Shown: positions 17,491 through 25,169 of the stretch, in pieces
How positions within the stretch are numbered: position 1 is the stretch's first letter
Layout: each line of letters starts with the position of its first letter
Source of the DNA: Paracoccus sp. M683
GTDB taxonomy: Bacteria; Pseudomonadota; Alphaproteobacteria; Rhodobacterales; Rhodobacteraceae
Assembly (NCBI RefSeq): GCF_007096355.1
Contig: NZ_VKDF01000007.1
Location: forward strand, 123,654-187,653
Direction of reading: 5' to 3'
Length of the DNA: 64,000 nucleotides
Notes under the pieces: model-generated
What the model saw: only the letters and a program-made list of their open reading frames with translations
Told to the model about the DNA's origin: nothing
The model's database searches: none
Made by a program: the position numbers and the translations under genes

Positions 17491-18897
17491 CTAGTCCTGA
17501 TCGGCCCAGGGACCGTGCTGGCCGGACTTTCCGTCATCCAGCCGTTCGAACCCATGGCGACCGAAATAGTCGCGCTGACCCTGCAACATATTGGCCGTGC
17601 CGCGCGCGGTGCGCATCGCGTCGAAATAGGCCAGCGCAGCGGAATGCGCCGGCACGGCGATCCCGTTCAACGCCGCCAGCGACACCACCTGCCGCAGCGC
17701 GCCCTCGGTCCGTTTCAGCCAATCGGCAAAGAAAGGCGCGGCCATCAGCCGGGCATCAGGCACAGCCCCAAGCGCCGAGGCCATGTCGTCCAGCATGGCC
17801 GAACGTATGATGCAGCCCGCCCGCCAGACCCGCGCGATGGCGGCACTGTCCAGCGACCAGCCAAATTGTCGGCTGGCGGCCGCGATCATTCCGAAGCCCT
17901 GATCATAGCACAGGATCTTGCCGCAGATCAGCGCCTGTTCCAGCACCTCGATGGCGGGGGCGCCGGTCTGGATCCGCTGCGGACCCGCGCCGAAAATTTC
18001 CTGCATCTCGGCACGTTCGTCGCGCCGCGCCGAGATATTGCGCGCCGTCACCGCCGCGTCGATGACCGGGATCGGCGCACCCAGATGCTGCGCCTCGATC
18101 GCGGTCCAGCGACCGGTGCCCTTCTGGCCCGCGGCATCGACGATCACGTCCAGCACCGGACCGGCGGTCACACCATCACGGGCGGCGGCAACCTTGGCGG
18201 TGATCTCGACCAGATAGGATTGCAGCGGGCCGTCATTCCAACGCTCGAAAATGGCGGCGACCTGATCGGCGCTCATCCCCAGCCCGTCGCGCATGATGCC
18301 ATAGACCTCGGCGATCAGCTGCATGTCGGCATATTCGATGCCATTGTGAACGGTCTTGACGAAATGCCCGGCCCCCGCCTCGCCCATCCAGTCGGCGCAG
18401 GGCGTATCCTTGTAGCGGGCGGCAATCGCCGTCAGGATCGGGGCTGCGCGGTCCCAGTTCGCGCGCGGCCCACCGCCCATGATCGAGGGCCCATGCCGCG
18501 CCCCTTCTTCGCCGCCCGACACGCCGATGCCAAGAAACGGCAGCGGCAGTTCGGCCATGCGGCGGTTCGTATCGTTGAAATTCGCGTTGCCGGCGTCGAT
18601 GATCAGATCATCCTTGGACAAAAGCGGCAGCAACGCCTGAATCTGCTGATCCACCGCATCGCCCGCCGGCACCATCAGCAGGATCATGCGGGGGGTCTTC
18701 AGCGCGGCAACCAGATCGGGCAGCGATTCGGTGGGCGTGATCCGGGCGGCCAGATCGCCGGCATCCGCCGCAAAGGCCTGGGTCACGGCGGTCGTCCGGT
18801 TCCAGACCGCGATGTCAAAACCCTTTTCGGCAATGTTCAGCGCAAGCGCCTGGCCCATCGTGCCAAGACCGATCAATCCGATATCGCTGTTGCCCAT
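17491..18897 (-). CDS. gnd: 6-phosphogluconate dehydrogenase, decarboxylating (NADP-dependent type)
   Basis: Pentose-phosphate pathway enzyme converting 6-phosphogluconate to ribulose-5-phosphate and CO2. The 468-residue length matches the long family form. It has the Rossmann motif IGLIGLGTMGQALALNIAE at the N-terminus, GVSGGEEGARHGPSIMGGG (about residues 127-145) and VKTVHNGIEYADMQLIAEVY with the catalytic Lys/His region. The start at 18897 has an AGGAGAG ribosome site; the open frame extends upstream across the RNase gene but is not coding there. It lies 11 bases after the RNase T2 gene and could be cotranscribed. Confidence 0.95.
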   Translation of the reverse strand: MGNSDIGLIGLGTMGQALALNIAEKGFDIAVWNRTTAVTQAFAADAGDLAARITPTESLPDLVAALKTPRMILLMVPAGDAVDQQIQALLPLLSKDDLIIDAGNANFNDTNRRMAELPLPFLGIGVSGGEEGARHGPSIMGGGPRANWDRAAPILTAIAARYKDTPCADWMGEAGAGHFVKTVHNGIEYADMQLIAEVYGIMRDGLGMSADQVAAIFERWNDGPLQSYLVEITAKVAAARDGVTAGPVLDVIVDAAGQKGTGRWTAIEAQHLGAPIPVIDAAVTARNISARRDERAEMQEIFGAGPQRIQTGAPAIEVLEQALICGKILCYDQGFGMIAAASRQFGWSLDSAAIARVWRAGCIIRSAMLDDMASALGAVPDARLMAAPFFADWLKRTEGALRQVVSLAALNGIAVPAHSAALAYFDAMRTARGTANMLQGQRDYFGRHGFERLDDGKSGQHGPWADQD

Positions 18898-18908
18898 GTG
18901 CCGCTCTC

Positions 18909-19551
18909 CTATCGCACCTGTTCCATCAGGACCGCACCCTGGCTGCAATCGCGCCGCACATCCTGACCGCAATCGCGCGGTTCCAGGTCGCGGGTCAGGC
19001 AGATGCGCACCTCTTGCAGGTCCTGCCCTTTGCAGGTGACGGTTATCCCGTCGCGCGTCAAGGCCGGGTTGGCCTCGATGAATGCCTCTTCGATGACGGC
19101 GGGCGGCACGCGAACATCGCGCGGCAGGTCGTCGAACACCGCCGGCACCGGCGCCACGGCGGCCGCATCGCGGATCGCCTGATAATAGCCGCGCGCCGAC
19201 AGGCCCGAACAGCGCCCGTGCTTTTGCCACTGATACCAGGCCAGCCCACCCGACCCCATGATATCGCCCATTGCCTGACTTTCCCGGCGCGAAGGGTCGC
19301 GTTCATCGGTGCCGCAATCCTGCGGCCAGCCGCGTTCATATTGCGGCCAAAGCCCGTGGACGACAAAGTCGATGCCGCGCCCCGGATCGCATTGACTGGC
19401 GTTGCGGGCGTCGCCGGTCTGGCTGCACCATGCCGGCGACCAGGACAGCGCCAGCACGTAATAGTCGAACTCGCCCGCGACGGGCTGCGCGGCGGCGGGT
19501 CCCGCCACCAAGGACAACCCCGCCAGTATCATCGCCCTGCCCGCCTGCATT
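18909..19551 (-). CDS. secreted ribonuclease T2 family protein
   Basis: Periplasmic or secreted RNase of about 213 residues. The N-terminal signal peptide ends near GPAAAQP. The two catalytic conserved segments are FVVHGLWPQYERGWPQDC (CAS1, active His) and WYQWQKHGRCSG (CAS2, His and Glu/Gln region), and several Cys suggest disulfides. The start at 19551 (ribosome site GGGGCGGA) gives the cleanest signal peptide; an ATG at 19586 is an alternative. It lies upstream of gnd on the same strand. Confidence 0.88.
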
Positions 19552-19772
19552 CCGCCCCTGCCCGCCAGATCATTCCACCCGAACATCGCAAAGCGCGGCG
19601 GCAAAGACCAGCACCCGCTGGCCGAATTGCGCAGATTCTGCTTTTCCCCGGCGCGACGAGCGCCTATATAGGCCGACAATTCCCCCCGAAAACGTGGAAT
19701 GGCACTTGCCAAAAAGCCGTTTTCCCGGCCAGTCCAGCTATGTCTCGGGGCATTGATGCAAAGGAGAACGCC

Positions 19773-20528
19773 ATGAACAAGCCGCTGATGGCCAAGGCCA
19801 CTGCCGTTTGGCTGGTCGACAACACGACGCTGACCTTCAAACAGATCGGCGATTTCTGCGGGATGCACGAGCTGGAAGTTCAGGGCATCGCCGATGGCGA
19901 TGTGGCCGTTGGCGTCAAGGGCTTTGATCCGATCGCCTCGAACCAGCTGGATCCCGAGGAAATCAAGAAGGGCGAGGCAAGCCCCGCCTATCGGCTGAAG
20001 CTGAAGCATAACCCCGCCGCCGATGGCGAGGAAAAGCGCCGCGGCCCGCGTTACACGCCGCTGTCCAAGCGTCAGGACCGCCCGGCTGCGATCCTGTGGC
20101 TGGTCAAGTTCCACCCTGAACTGGCTGATGCCCAGATCGCCAAGCTGGTCGGCACCACCAAGCCGACGATCCAGGCGATCCGCGAACGGACCCATTGGAA
20201 CATCGCCAATATCCAGCCCATCGACCCGGTCGCCCTGGGTCTGGCCAAGCAATCGGAACTGGATGCCGCCGTCCAGAAGGCCGCCAAGAAACGGGCCGCC
20301 GAAGGTGGCGTGATGACCGATGACGAACGCCGCAAGCTGGTGTCCACCGAAACCTCGCTGGTCATGGGCGAGGAACCGCGTCTGCCCACCGCCATCGCCG
20401 GGCTGGAAAACTTTACCCTCACCCGCGATGATGACGACAAACCCGAGCCGGCCCTGGATGCCGACAGCTTCTTCAACCTGCCCGATTCCGACGAGGATGA
20501 CGACGAGGACGAAAACGACCGCCGCTAA
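19773..20528 (+). CDS. trcR: cell cycle transcriptional regulator TrcR family (DUF1013)
   Basis: 251-residue protein of the alphaproteobacterial DUF1013/TrcR family. It carries MNKPLMAKATAVWLVDNTTL at the N-terminus and a central helix-turn-helix-like segment (DAQIAKLVGTTKPTIQAIRE, about residues 113-132). The C-terminal tail is strongly acidic, with repeated Asp/Glu over the last 25 residues. The start is set by AAGGAGAACGCC before the ATG at 19773. Its TAA shares a base with the ATG of the ygiC-like gene (TAATG), implying coupled translation. The cell-cycle role is from the family name, not seen in the sequence. Confidence 0.88.
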   Translation: MNKPLMAKATAVWLVDNTTLTFKQIGDFCGMHELEVQGIADGDVAVGVKGFDPIASNQLDPEEIKKGEASPAYRLKLKHNPAADGEEKRRGPRYTPLSKRQDRPAAILWLVKFHPELADAQIAKLVGTTKPTIQAIRERTHWNIANIQPIDPVALGLAKQSELDAAVQKAAKKRAAEGGVMTDDERRKLVSTETSLVMGEEPRLPTAIAGLENFTLTRDDDDKPEPALDADSFFNLPDSDEDDDEDENDRR

Positions 20529-21745
20529 TGGAACGGCGCGACCTTCCCGAACGCCCCGACTGGCGGGCAGAGGCCGAACGGCTGGGTTTCACCTTTGCCG
20601 ACATGCATGGCGCGCCCTATTGGGACGAAACCTCGGCCTATGCCTTTTCGCTGGCCGAGATCGAGGACCGGATCGAGGATCCCTCGACCGATCTGCATGC
20701 GCTGTGCCGCGAGGCGGTCGACCTGATCGTTTCCGACGAATCGCTGATGTCGCGCATGGGTATTCCGCGCGCGCATTGGGATCTGGTGGCCAACAGCTGG
20801 CGCGCGGGCGAGCCTGAACTCTATGGTCGCATGGACCTTGCCTATGATGGGGAAGGCCCGGCCGTGCTGCTGGAATACAACGCCGACACGCCGACCTCGC
20901 TGTATGAAAGCGCCTCGTTTCAGTGGCTGTGGCTGGAACAGCAGATGGCGGCGGGCGTGCTGCCACCCGATGCCGACCAGTTCAACGGCATACACGAGGC
21001 GCTGGTGGAGCGTTGGGGTCAGATCGCCGCGCCGGAAACCGACATCCATTTCGCCGCGATGAAGGACATGCCCGAGGATTACGCCACAGTCGAGGCCCTT
21101 GCCTGGTCCGCGCGCGAGGCCGGGATGGGCGCCCATTATACCGATCTGGAAAGCATCGGGCTGACCGACAAGGGCCAGTTCGCAGACAGCGAGGACCGGG
21201 TGATCGGCACGCTGTTCAAGCTGTATCCCTGGGAAGACCTGTTCCGCGACAGCTTCGCCGACCATGTCGCCAGCTCTGGCCTGCGGCTGATCGAGCCGGC
21301 CTGGAAAGCGCTGGTTTCAAACAAGGCGATTCTGCCGGTCCTGTGGCAGATCGCGCCGGGTCATCCGAACCTGCTGCCCGCGTTCTTCCTGGACGACGTG
21401 GCCGACTCGCTGGCCGGGCGCGGCCTGTCCCGTGTGCCGGGCTTCAACGCCGTCGCCGACCGTCTGGCACGCGGCCATGTGATCAAGCCGATCTTCTCGC
21501 GCGAGGGGGCATCCGTCCGCATCGTCGAAAACGGCCGCGAGACCGAAACCGCCCCCGATCACAGCTATGACGACCAGCCGATGATCGTGCAGGAATACCG
21601 GGCCCTGCCCGTCATGGGCGGTTTCCGGCCCATCATCGGCGCCTGGATCGTGGGCCAGACCTGCGTTGGCATGGGGGTTCGAGAGGATCAGGCGCGGATC
21701 ACGCAGGATCTGTCGCGCTTCAAGCCGCATTTCATCAGCGGCTGA
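20528..21745 (+). CDS. glutathionylspermidine synthase-like ATP-grasp enzyme (YgiC/YjfC family)
   Basis: 405-residue ATP-grasp protein related to the synthetase half of glutathionylspermidine synthase. Hallmarks are LLEYNADTPTSLYESASFQW (about residues 118-137), KLYPWEDLFRDSF, the Lys-containing VIKPIFSREGASVRI and a C-terminal GAWIVGQTCVGMGVRED. It probably ligates an amine to a peptide, but the true substrates of YgiC proteins are not settled. Its start overlaps the trcR stop. A lipoprotein and a ygiB-like gene follow, matching the E. coli ygiB-ygiC association. Confidence 0.9.
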   Translation: MERRDLPERPDWRAEAERLGFTFADMHGAPYWDETSAYAFSLAEIEDRIEDPSTDLHALCREAVDLIVSDESLMSRMGIPRAHWDLVANSWRAGEPELYGRMDLAYDGEGPAVLLEYNADTPTSLYESASFQWLWLEQQMAAGVLPPDADQFNGIHEALVERWGQIAAPETDIHFAAMKDMPEDYATVEALAWSAREAGMGAHYTDLESIGLTDKGQFADSEDRVIGTLFKLYPWEDLFRDSFADHVASSGLRLIEPAWKALVSNKAILPVLWQIAPGHPNLLPAFFLDDVADSLAGRGLSRVPGFNAVADRLARGHVIKPIFSREGASVRIVENGRETETAPDHSYDDQPMIVQEYRALPVMGGFRPIIGAWIVGQTCVGMGVREDQARITQDLSRFKPHFISG

Positions 21746-21746
21746 A

Positions 21747-22114
21747 ATGACCGGCGCGGCAAGACTTCTGCTGATCCTTGCGGGCATCGCCGCACTGGCC
21801 GGTTGCCGGCCTGACGCTGCGCCAGAAGTCCGATCCCGCATCCGCAGCTTGGCGTGGTCAACCAGGACCACCCGCAATATCGTGCGGCCTATGACCTCTG
21901 CGACCAGCAGATCTATGGCCCCGGCTTCAAGATCGGCGACACGGTCTATACGACAAAACAGGACAGCTTTGCCCAGATTCGTCCGCTGCTGGGCAAGCCG
22001 AACAAAAGCCGGGACGAACTGGATACCTTGCGGCGCTGGTCGGATGACATTCAGCCCCGCTTCATCAAATGTCTGGAGGATCGGGGCTTCGTCACCGTTC
22101 TGGCCGAAAACTGA
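21747..22114 (+). pseudogene. small lipoprotein gene with an apparent frameshift
   Basis: The ATG at 21747 directly follows the ygiC-like stop and encodes a lipoprotein signal ending LAGIAALAGC (lipobox Cys20). That frame then loses coding character after about residue 28. A second frame, open from a TGA at 21812, continues convincingly from about 21830 as HPQLGVVNQDHPQYRAAYDL to the stop at 22114. Joining them needs one extra base between about 21815 and 21850. So this is either a one-base deletion, a sequencing error, or a minus-one shift. A shorter translation from the GTG at 21854 is possible. The function is unknown; the position in the ygiC/ygiB unit suggests an envelope partner. Confidence 0.6.
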
Positions 22115-22192
22115 CCGCAGGGGCTGCCCGCCTTCGGGCTGTCATTCGGCGCCCGCTGCCCCTATATAAAACCCGTCATCAGGAGGCCCGCC

Positions 22193-22789
22193 ATGCGCAA
22201 ACGTTCCCGCAATGTCTCGCTCGCCATACTTGGCGCCGCAGCCTTCACCCTTGCCGGCTGCAAAAGCCAGGAAACCGATGCCAGCGCCTTCCCGGACGAG
22301 GCATCCTGCGTCGCGGCCGCCGATCAGGGCAGCTTGTTCTTCACCGCCGAGGACTGCAAGACCGCCTTTGCCGAGGCGCAGCAGAACCATCTGGAAACCG
22401 CGCCACGCTATGACAGCCTGGCGGTTTGCGAGGAACAGCACGGCGTCGGCAATTGCGGCGGCGATCCGGCGGCGCAGCAATCGGGCGGCGGCATGGGGTC
22501 GGTCTTTATGCCGCTGATGATGGGCTATCTGCTGGGTTCTGCCCTGTCGGGCGGTCGCGGGGTGATGAGCCAGCCGCTGTCGCGCACCGCCAATGGCGGC
22601 TTTGCAACACCATCGGGCGATACCCGTCTGGCCACCAATAACGGCACCGGCAAGATGGCCAGCAGCGCCTTTACCAAGGCACCGACCACCATGGGCCAAC
22701 CGCCGATGAGCCGCGCGCAGGTCGCGCAGCGTGGCGGCTTCGGGCAGACGGCGAGCAGCCGTTCAGGCAGTTCGCGCGTTGGGGGTTAA
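22193..22789 (+). CDS. YgiB-like lipoprotein (DUF1190 family)
   Basis: 198-residue lipoprotein. The signal peptide ends in a lipobox around Cys23 (FTLAGC), and pairs of Cys follow in EASCVAAADQGSLFFTAEDC and AVCEEQHGVGNC. A Gly/Met-rich hydrophobic stretch (GSVFMPLMMGYLLGSALSGG) and a low-complexity Ser/Gly/Thr tail complete it. These match the DUF1190/YgiB family. It shares an operon with the ygiC-like enzyme, as in E. coli. An AGGAGG ribosome site lies upstream. It is probably anchored in the envelope; the molecular function is not known. Confidence 0.85.
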   Translation: MRKRSRNVSLAILGAAAFTLAGCKSQETDASAFPDEASCVAAADQGSLFFTAEDCKTAFAEAQQNHLETAPRYDSLAVCEEQHGVGNCGGDPAAQQSGGGMGSVFMPLMMGYLLGSALSGGRGVMSQPLSRTANGGFATPSGDTRLATNNGTGKMASSAFTKAPTTMGQPPMSRAQVAQRGGFGQTASSRSGSSRVGG

Positions 22790-22804
22790 GGCGACAGCCG
22801 CTTG

Positions 22805-23497
22805 TTACGGGTAAACCTGCGTCAGCAGATCGGACCCCAGCAGCACCCCCGGCGTCACCACGGCCAGCCCGTTCCATTTGCTGATCTCTGTCCAGCATTC
22901 ATCCGGCGACTGCGCATTCTGCAAAGGCAAGCTGTTACGCCCCAGATCAGCCAGCCGGATTGGCTTTCCCGGAACGACCCCACCATTCAGCGCGGCAACA
23001 AAGGGCGGTTCCGCGTTGTAATAGCCGTCATTGCCGAACATGATCCGGTCGTCATGCGGCGCATCATAGGCCACGAGCAGGCTGAAACTGGCAAGAGGCC
23101 CCATTTCCATCTGCAAACCCGGCGCGTTCGGGTCCAGTGATGCCAACCGATAGGCGGCATAATCGCTGCCGGTCAGCCCATCGACAAATTCATACAGCAT
23201 CACCTCGGTCACGCCCTGTTCCTGATCGGCATGGACAACCCGAGGCCCACCGCTGGATGCCCGCAAGATACCGATCGAGGCCCATTTCCCGCCTTCGGCC
23301 TGCCGGATCAGTTCATCCAACTCGTTCAGATCGTTGCGAAAGAGCAGGTCGCCGGGATGCCAGTCCCATTCGGCCTCGGCCATCATCTGGGTCCCGCCCG
23401 GTTCCTGCGCAGACGCCAGCGACGCCCGAAGGAAAGCGACGATGATCAGCCCGGAAATCGCAACCGCCCGATGCTTTGGGCACCGCAGGGCCATCAC
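22805..23497 (-). CDS. YiiX/YebB-like NlpC/P60-fold protein lacking catalytic residues
   Basis: 230-residue exported protein with a signal peptide (about residues 1-30). GDLLFRND matches the start of permuted NlpC/P60 (YiiX-type) domains. In active relatives a His sits in a YSHMG-type motif and a Cys in a YCSE-type motif. Here the corresponding segments read WASIG (about residues 72-76) and YYNAEPPF, so the His is Ser and the Cys is Asn while the following Glu remains. It is therefore probably an inactive or binding-only member. It converges on the ygiB-like gene, with 15 bases between stops. Confidence 0.7.
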   Translation of the reverse strand: MMALRCPKHRAVAISGLIIVAFLRASLASAQEPGGTQMMAEAEWDWHPGDLLFRNDLNELDELIRQAEGGKWASIGILRASSGGPRVVHADQEQGVTEVMLYEFVDGLTGSDYAAYRLASLDPNAPGLQMEMGPLASFSLLVAYDAPHDDRIMFGNDGYYNAEPPFVAALNGGVVPGKPIRLADLGRNSLPLQNAQSPDECWTEISKWNGLAVVTPGVLLGSDLLTQVYP

Positions 23498-23509
23498 AAC
23501 CTGCCAGAT

Positions 23510-23540
23510 AAAAGCCCGCCGCGAGCCAGTCGCGGCGGGC
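23510..23540 (-). terminator. rho-independent terminator of the GlsB-like gene
   Basis: On the minus strand GCCCGCCGCGA pairs perfectly with TCGCGGCGGGC (11 base pairs, five-base loop) and is followed by TTTTAT. It lies just downstream of the stop at 23564 and upstream of the YiiX-like gene on the same strand, separating the two transcripts. Confidence 0.85.
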
Positions 23541-23563
23541 CAATGACCTTGGCGGCGATCCGT

Positions 23564-23818
23564 TCAGCCGCGACCGCGAATGGCGCGCCCGGCCCAGATC
23601 AGGATACAGGCACCGACGACCGCAACCACGATCTGCCCCAGGGCACCGCCAGCCGTGGCGTCAAACAGCAGCCGGAACAGCCAGTTACCCAGCAGCGCAC
23701 CCACGATGCCCAGAATGATATTGGTCAGCAGCCCATGATCGCCGCCCATGATCTTTTCCGCGATCCAGCCGGCGATAGCGCCCAGGATGATCGACAGAAT
23801 CCAGCCAAAACCTTCCAT
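23564..23818 (-). CDS. GlsB/YeaQ/YmgE family stress-response membrane protein
   Basis: 84-residue inner-membrane protein with three hydrophobic segments and the Gly-rich repeats ILGAIAGWIAEKIMGG and IILGIVGALLGNWLFRLLF typical of the transglycosylase-associated (YeaQ/YmgE) family. Members are linked to general stress responses but lack a defined biochemical activity. The start at 23818 has AAGAGGA upstream; a longer in-frame start at 23905 has none. It is monocistronic with its own terminator. Confidence 0.9.
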   Translation of the reverse strand: MEGFGWILSIILGAIAGWIAEKIMGGDHGLLTNIILGIVGALLGNWLFRLLFDATAGGALGQIVVAVVGACILIWAGRAIRGRG

Positions 23819-23941
23819 ATCCGTCCTCTTGCAAGTCATCAGGGCCGCAGGACCGGCCCCTGTTCCATCAAGGGAATGCACATCGGCGGCATCGCGTTCC
23901 ACCAAGGCACGAAATTTTACCCGAAGCGACGGTTGGACGCC

Positions 23942-25078
23942 CTAGCCGCCAAGGACGACGGCATCGGGAATTTCATAGCGCTCCTGGCCGATATTGATCA
24001 CCGTCAGGTCACCACGCCGTTCGGTCGTGGTGCCCGCCTGAACAACGGGACGCCCGGCCTCATACCGGATCTCGCGGCTGCCGCCGTCCGGCCAAAGAAC
24101 GGTGACGGTCGCATTGCCGCCCGGCTCGCGGGTCACGCGGAAATCGCAGTCGCGCGTCGGCATCCCCAAACGGACCGAGCAGGGCAGCTTGCCGCTGGCC
24201 TCGGTCGTGGCGGGTTTCTGCGTGGGCGCGGTCGTGGTTGTGCGCGTGGGCCGGGGCTTGGGCTTGGCGGCCGAGGATAGTCTGGCAGCCGGCGCAGCCA
24301 CTGGCGCAGCCGAGGTCACCGGCGCAGCCGAGGTCGCAGCGGCGACCTGATGCGGTTGCAGATATTGCTGCGCGGCCCAACCAGTGACGCTTGCGCCCTC
24401 GATGGTCTGGACCTGGCACCAGCCCTGCCCATCGACGGTCTTGCAGCCCTGGTTACGCAGCACCGTGCCGGCCTGCACGCCCGCCAGCACCGCCGCCCCG
24501 CGCGAGCCGTCCTGACGGATGTTCAAGGGCCCGGTAATGCCGGCCACGCGCCAGAAAGGCGGATTTCCGGCAGCCGTGGTCATGGCCGCCGCGGCCGCCG
24601 TCGTCGCCGCGGCCGCCGGGCTTGCGGTAGCAGCGGTCGCGCTTGGCACCGAAGAGGTGCCGCGAACCTCGATCTGCATGGTGAAAGTGCTGGTCTCGTT
24701 GCGCCGTGCCGCGGCGCGCACCAGATACGTCTGAATCGTATAGGTGCCGCTTTCAGTCAGCGGCAGCTCGGTCTTTTCGCCCTGCGTCGCGCCAACGAAC
24801 AGCGCCTGCGAATTGCCCGGCACGTCCCCCGGCGCGAAGACGTTGAAAGAGGTGCCGGCATTGTCCGACGTGATCGAGATCGCCAGCACCTGCCCGGCCG
24901 ACGCCGTCACCTTGTGGAACGCGCTGTCATAGCCGTTGATCGTCCCGGCAACCGACGTGCCGGTGTGCCCCGCCGGGAACTGCACCGTGGTCGTCGTATC
25001 CGCGGCCAGTGCACTGCCCGCAGAAATTGCCAGCGCCAGGACGCCGGCCAACACCTTGCCCACCATCTTCTGCCTCAT
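23942..25078 (-). CDS. exported SH3-domain protein
   Basis: 378-residue exported protein. The signal peptide (about residues 5-25) ends ISAGSALAA. A beta-rich N-terminal domain (about 26-135) resembles domains that stabilise or bind exported partners. An Ala/Thr-rich linker follows, then a bacterial SH3 domain (about 175-245: GPLNIRQDGSRGAAVLAGVQ through TGWAAQQYLQP), a second Ala/Pro/Lys/Thr-rich linker and a C-terminal beta domain with a Cys pair (PCSVRLGMPTRDCDFRV). The last domain recurs in Rhodobacteraceae SH3 proteins. A start four codons in (25066) has a better GAGG site. The function is unknown; cell-wall or peptide binding is plausible. Confidence 0.75.
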   Translation of the reverse strand: MRQKMVGKVLAGVLALAISAGSALAADTTTTVQFPAGHTGTSVAGTINGYDSAFHKVTASAGQVLAISITSDNAGTSFNVFAPGDVPGNSQALFVGATQGEKTELPLTESGTYTIQTYLVRAAARRNETSTFTMQIEVRGTSSVPSATAATASPAAAATTAAAAAMTTAAGNPPFWRVAGITGPLNIRQDGSRGAAVLAGVQAGTVLRNQGCKTVDGQGWCQVQTIEGASVTGWAAQQYLQPHQVAAATSAAPVTSAAPVAAPAARLSSAAKPKPRPTRTTTTAPTQKPATTEASGKLPCSVRLGMPTRDCDFRVTREPGGNATVTVLWPDGGSREIRYEAGRPVVQAGTTTERRGDLTVINIGQERYEIPDAVVLGG

Positions 25079-25169
25079 CAGTTTATCGTTCTTGGCGACA
25101 GGAATCGCCAAAAAACGCCTGCTGAGCAAGCCGCCCTTGCGCCAAATCACGCGGAATTTTGCCGACGCC

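Noticed and set aside
17491..19230. Longer gnd protein starting upstream inside the RNase T2 gene
   Set aside because: The extra N-terminus is antisense-free but out of frame with RNase T2 and unrelated to the family; the start at 18897 has a strong ribosome site.
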